17,875 nt of DNA from an uncultured Amaricoccus sp. GTDB taxonomy: Bacteria; Pseudomonadota; Alphaproteobacteria; Rhodobacterales; Rhodobacteraceae. A program made the position numbers and the translations under genes. Positions 16,848 to 17,875 of this stretch are shown here, one piece after another (the stretch's first letter is position 1; the number at the start of each line of letters is the position of its first letter). The notes below the pieces were generated by a model. It saw nothing but the letters and a program-made list of their open reading frames with translations, made no database searches and was not told the origin of the DNA. The stretch is taken from NCBI RefSeq assembly GCF_937891315.1, contig NZ_CALAGI010000070.1, positions 1 through 17,875 of the forward strand. Direction: 5' to 3'.

Positions 16848-16916
16848 GGTTCGGCGTCGCGTCGAGCATCGCGATGAAAACCCGTCGAACCGACTGAAAG
16901 GCTTGCGTTTTTCGCG

Positions 16917-16954
16917 TATGAAATCCGTATGCGAAGCATATGAAAACCGTATGC
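16917..16954. repeat. Tandem imperfect 16-base direct repeat, 22-base period
   Basis: TATGAAATCCGTATGC (16917-16932) and TATGAAAACCGTATGC (16939-16954) differ at one position and are separated by GAAGCA. The spacing of 22 bases is about two helical turns, as expected for sites bound on one face of DNA. Between them GTATGC-GAA-GCATAT forms a small near-inverted repeat. It could be a regulator binding site or a short iteron-like array; no partner protein is evident. Confidence 0.6.
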
Positions 16955-17085
16955 ATGTTTTCGGCGAAAGGTTAAGATGGAGAAGGTTTCGGGCGGATGG
17001 CCGAGGCCTGATCGGAATGGGCGAGCATTGGAAAGCGCGCCCCGGCTGATTTGGATGTCGCGGGACGACAAAGGCCGCTCCGTTC

Positions 17086-17114
17086 TTGATCGAAATACGA
17101 GAACCTGCTAACGT
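17086..17114 (+). promoter_or_regulatory. Weak promoter candidate for the accessory gene pair
   Basis: TTGATC (17086-17091) and TAACGT (17109-17114) are spaced by 17 bases, and the -10 is preceded by TGC (extended -10 form). The -10 match is poor (3 of 6), so this is tentative. It lies about 74 bases before the GTG at 17188. Confidence 0.3.
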
Positions 17115-17162
17115 TCCTGCGATGTGAAGTCGGGCGTGCTCAATCGCAAGTTACTGAATTAA

Positions 17163-17177
17163 ATCGAAATATTCGAT
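17163..17177. promoter_or_regulatory. Inverted repeat abutting a ribosome binding site
   Basis: ATCGAA-ATA-TTCGAT is a perfect 6-base inverted repeat with a 3-base centre. It ends at the base before the AGGA ribosome site (17178-17181) of the next gene. It could be an operator or a small mRNA hairpin influencing initiation. Confidence 0.45.
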
Positions 17178-17187
17178 AGGATCGCCC

Positions 17188-17712
17188 GTGTCGGCGCTGA
17201 TCGAACGTATCGAGCCCGGGTCGATCGCCTATATCTCGATCACCCAATGGCTTCCGGCGATTTTCCTAGCGGTCGTGGGTGGATACTTTGCCAAGGTGGT
17301 ATTGCCCATTGCTTTTGAGGAGTATTCCTACTCAAAGAAAAAAACTGAAAAGCGGATCGAGCATGCGGAAAAAATCTCATCAATTATGGGGTGCTACATA
17401 ATTTGTTGGCGAAGGCTTATCCAGATTGCGGAACTAGAAGCGGATCGAGTGCTGGACGAGGATGAAGTTATAAGGAAGCTGGATTTTGTCAAGGAGAGGA
17501 ATAGCAGCAAAGATGAATTGTATAGAGCGCTCTCGGTTTCTGTTTTCTACTTTCAAGAGAAATGTTGTGACGATCTAAACAAGTTCATTGAATGGGATGA
17601 GGAGCAATCCGCGAAGCGACTCGCTGATTTGCCGGCAATTTCGGAATGGCGAAAGTGGGAAGCCCGGATCTTGCTCGGTATGAGGGAGGATATCCGTGAA
17701 AGTCGTCGTTAA
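17188..17712 (+). CDS. Hypothetical membrane-anchored helical protein, AT-rich, likely acquired
   Basis: I do not recognise this 174-residue protein. One N-terminal membrane span at about residues 20-43 (WLPAIFLAVVGGYFAKVVL) is followed by a charged, probably helical cytoplasmic part rich in Glu, Lys and Arg, with two cysteine-containing stretches (MGCYIICWRRL and EKCCDDL). The GTG at 17188 has AGGA six bases upstream and begins just before the span. Codon use is visibly more AT-rich than in all genes to the left (many ATA, AAA, GAA and TTT codons), which suggests horizontal transfer. Its 3' end overlaps the next gene by 17 bases, so the two probably form an operon. Confidence 0.75.
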   Translation: MSALIERIEPGSIAYISITQWLPAIFLAVVGGYFAKVVLPIAFEEYSYSKKKTEKRIEHAEKISSIMGCYIICWRRLIQIAELEADRVLDEDEVIRKLDFVKERNSSKDELYRALSVSVFYFQEKCCDDLNKFIEWDEEQSAKRLADLPAISEWRKWEARILLGMREDIRESRR

Positions 17713-17875
17713 GGTTCTCCTGTTCCTTCTGGCGACACCCGGGACCGTCTGGGCTCAACGTCAGCTTGATTGTCCGGGGCCCGGTTGCCCCGGCCGACAT
17801 TTGCCGAATATCCATGATGGCCCGGGCGGTTCGTCGCATGGCGCGGACCGTCCGGGTGGTGGCGGTGGCCCGTAC
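17696..17875 (+). CDS. Small secreted Gly/Pro-rich protein, partial (3' end outside window)
   Basis: Starting at GTG 17696, 60 codons run to the window edge. The first residues (MKVVVKVLLFLLATPGTVWA, then QRQL) form a clear Sec signal peptide with cleavage after VWA. The mature part is rich in Gly, Pro, Cys and His (CPGPGCPGRH, then GADRPGGGGGPY), a low-complexity composition. A strong ribosome site GGAGGA (17685-17690) lies five bases upstream, inside the preceding gene. Function is unknown; the overlap suggests it works with, or is co-expressed with, the membrane-anchored neighbour. Confidence 0.7.
   Translation, partial: MKVVVKVLLFLLATPGTVWAQRQLDCPGPGCPGRHLPNIHDGPGGSSHGADRPGGGGGPY

Larger units (their letters stand above)
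16848..17187. other. 340-bp intergenic stretch with repeats
   Basis: I find no convincing gene here. A minus-strand frame over 16844-17071 lacks homology and codon signal. The stretch holds a 22-base-period direct repeat (16917-16954), a weak promoter candidate (17086-17114) and an inverted repeat just before the next ribosome site (17163-17177). From about 17080 the composition shifts towards AT compared with everything to the left. Confidence 0.6.

Noticed and set aside
16844..17071. A 75-codon minus-strand frame in the right intergenic stretch
   Set aside because: No homology, no clear ribosome site, and it runs through the 22-base-period repeats, which explain its odd sequence.
17101..17116. 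GAAC and GTTC half-sites near the accessory gene, possible SOS box
   Set aside because: They are an inverted pair with 8 bases between, not the direct GTTC-N7-GTTC form seen at lexA.

Overview
The window is GC-rich, densely coding DNA. It is most likely from an alphaproteobacterium. Three things point there: the gene order trpG-trpD-trpC-moaC-moeA-lexA, a lexA gene with a direct-repeat GTTC-N7-GTTC SOS box, and a ~105-bp two-palindrome intergenic repeat that resembles the RIME elements of rhizobia. Hyphomicrobiales (Rhizobiales) fits best, but Rhodobacterales-like relatives cannot be excluded from sequence alone.

Left part (1-8538) is a carbohydrate-use locus. On the minus strand a CUT1 sugar ABC operon starts near 8256: binding protein, two permeases, MalK-type ATPase, then a TIM-barrel sugar isomerase/epimerase and a Gfo/Idh/MocA oxidoreductase. 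A LacI-family regulator (8539-9606, plus strand) is transcribed divergently. The 282-bp gap between them holds two related CG-centred palindromes placed on two plausible sigma-70 promoters, so the regulator probably controls both itself and the transporter. Beyond the operon are a small holin-like membrane protein on the plus strand, the RIME-like repeat, a GH43 xylosidase gene cut down to its first ~95 recognisable residues, and a Tat-exported GH3 beta-glucosidase that runs off the left edge. The locus looks built to take up and process plant-derived oligosaccharides or glycosides; the substrate cannot be read from the sequence.

Middle part (9760-16355) is housekeeping. It holds an M32 (Taq-type) metallocarboxypeptidase on the plus strand, then convergent minus-strand genes. 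In transcription order these are trpG, trpD, trpC, moaC, moeA and lexA. The first four are joined by ATGA stop/start overlaps, which suggests translational coupling of tryptophan and molybdenum-cofactor genes. lexA has its own promoter overlapped by an SOS box. trpE is not in the window.

Right part (16356-17875) is accessory. It has a short single-span membrane protein divergent from trpG, and a 340-bp non-coding stretch with a 22-bp-period direct repeat and an inverted repeat. It ends with an AT-richer, unrecognised membrane-anchored gene that overlaps the start of a small secreted Gly/Pro-rich protein cut off by the window edge. I found no CRISPR array, transposase, rRNA or tRNA, and no clear new defence system. 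The most unusual parts are the truncated GH43 gene, the paired LacI operators and this right-hand accessory stretch.
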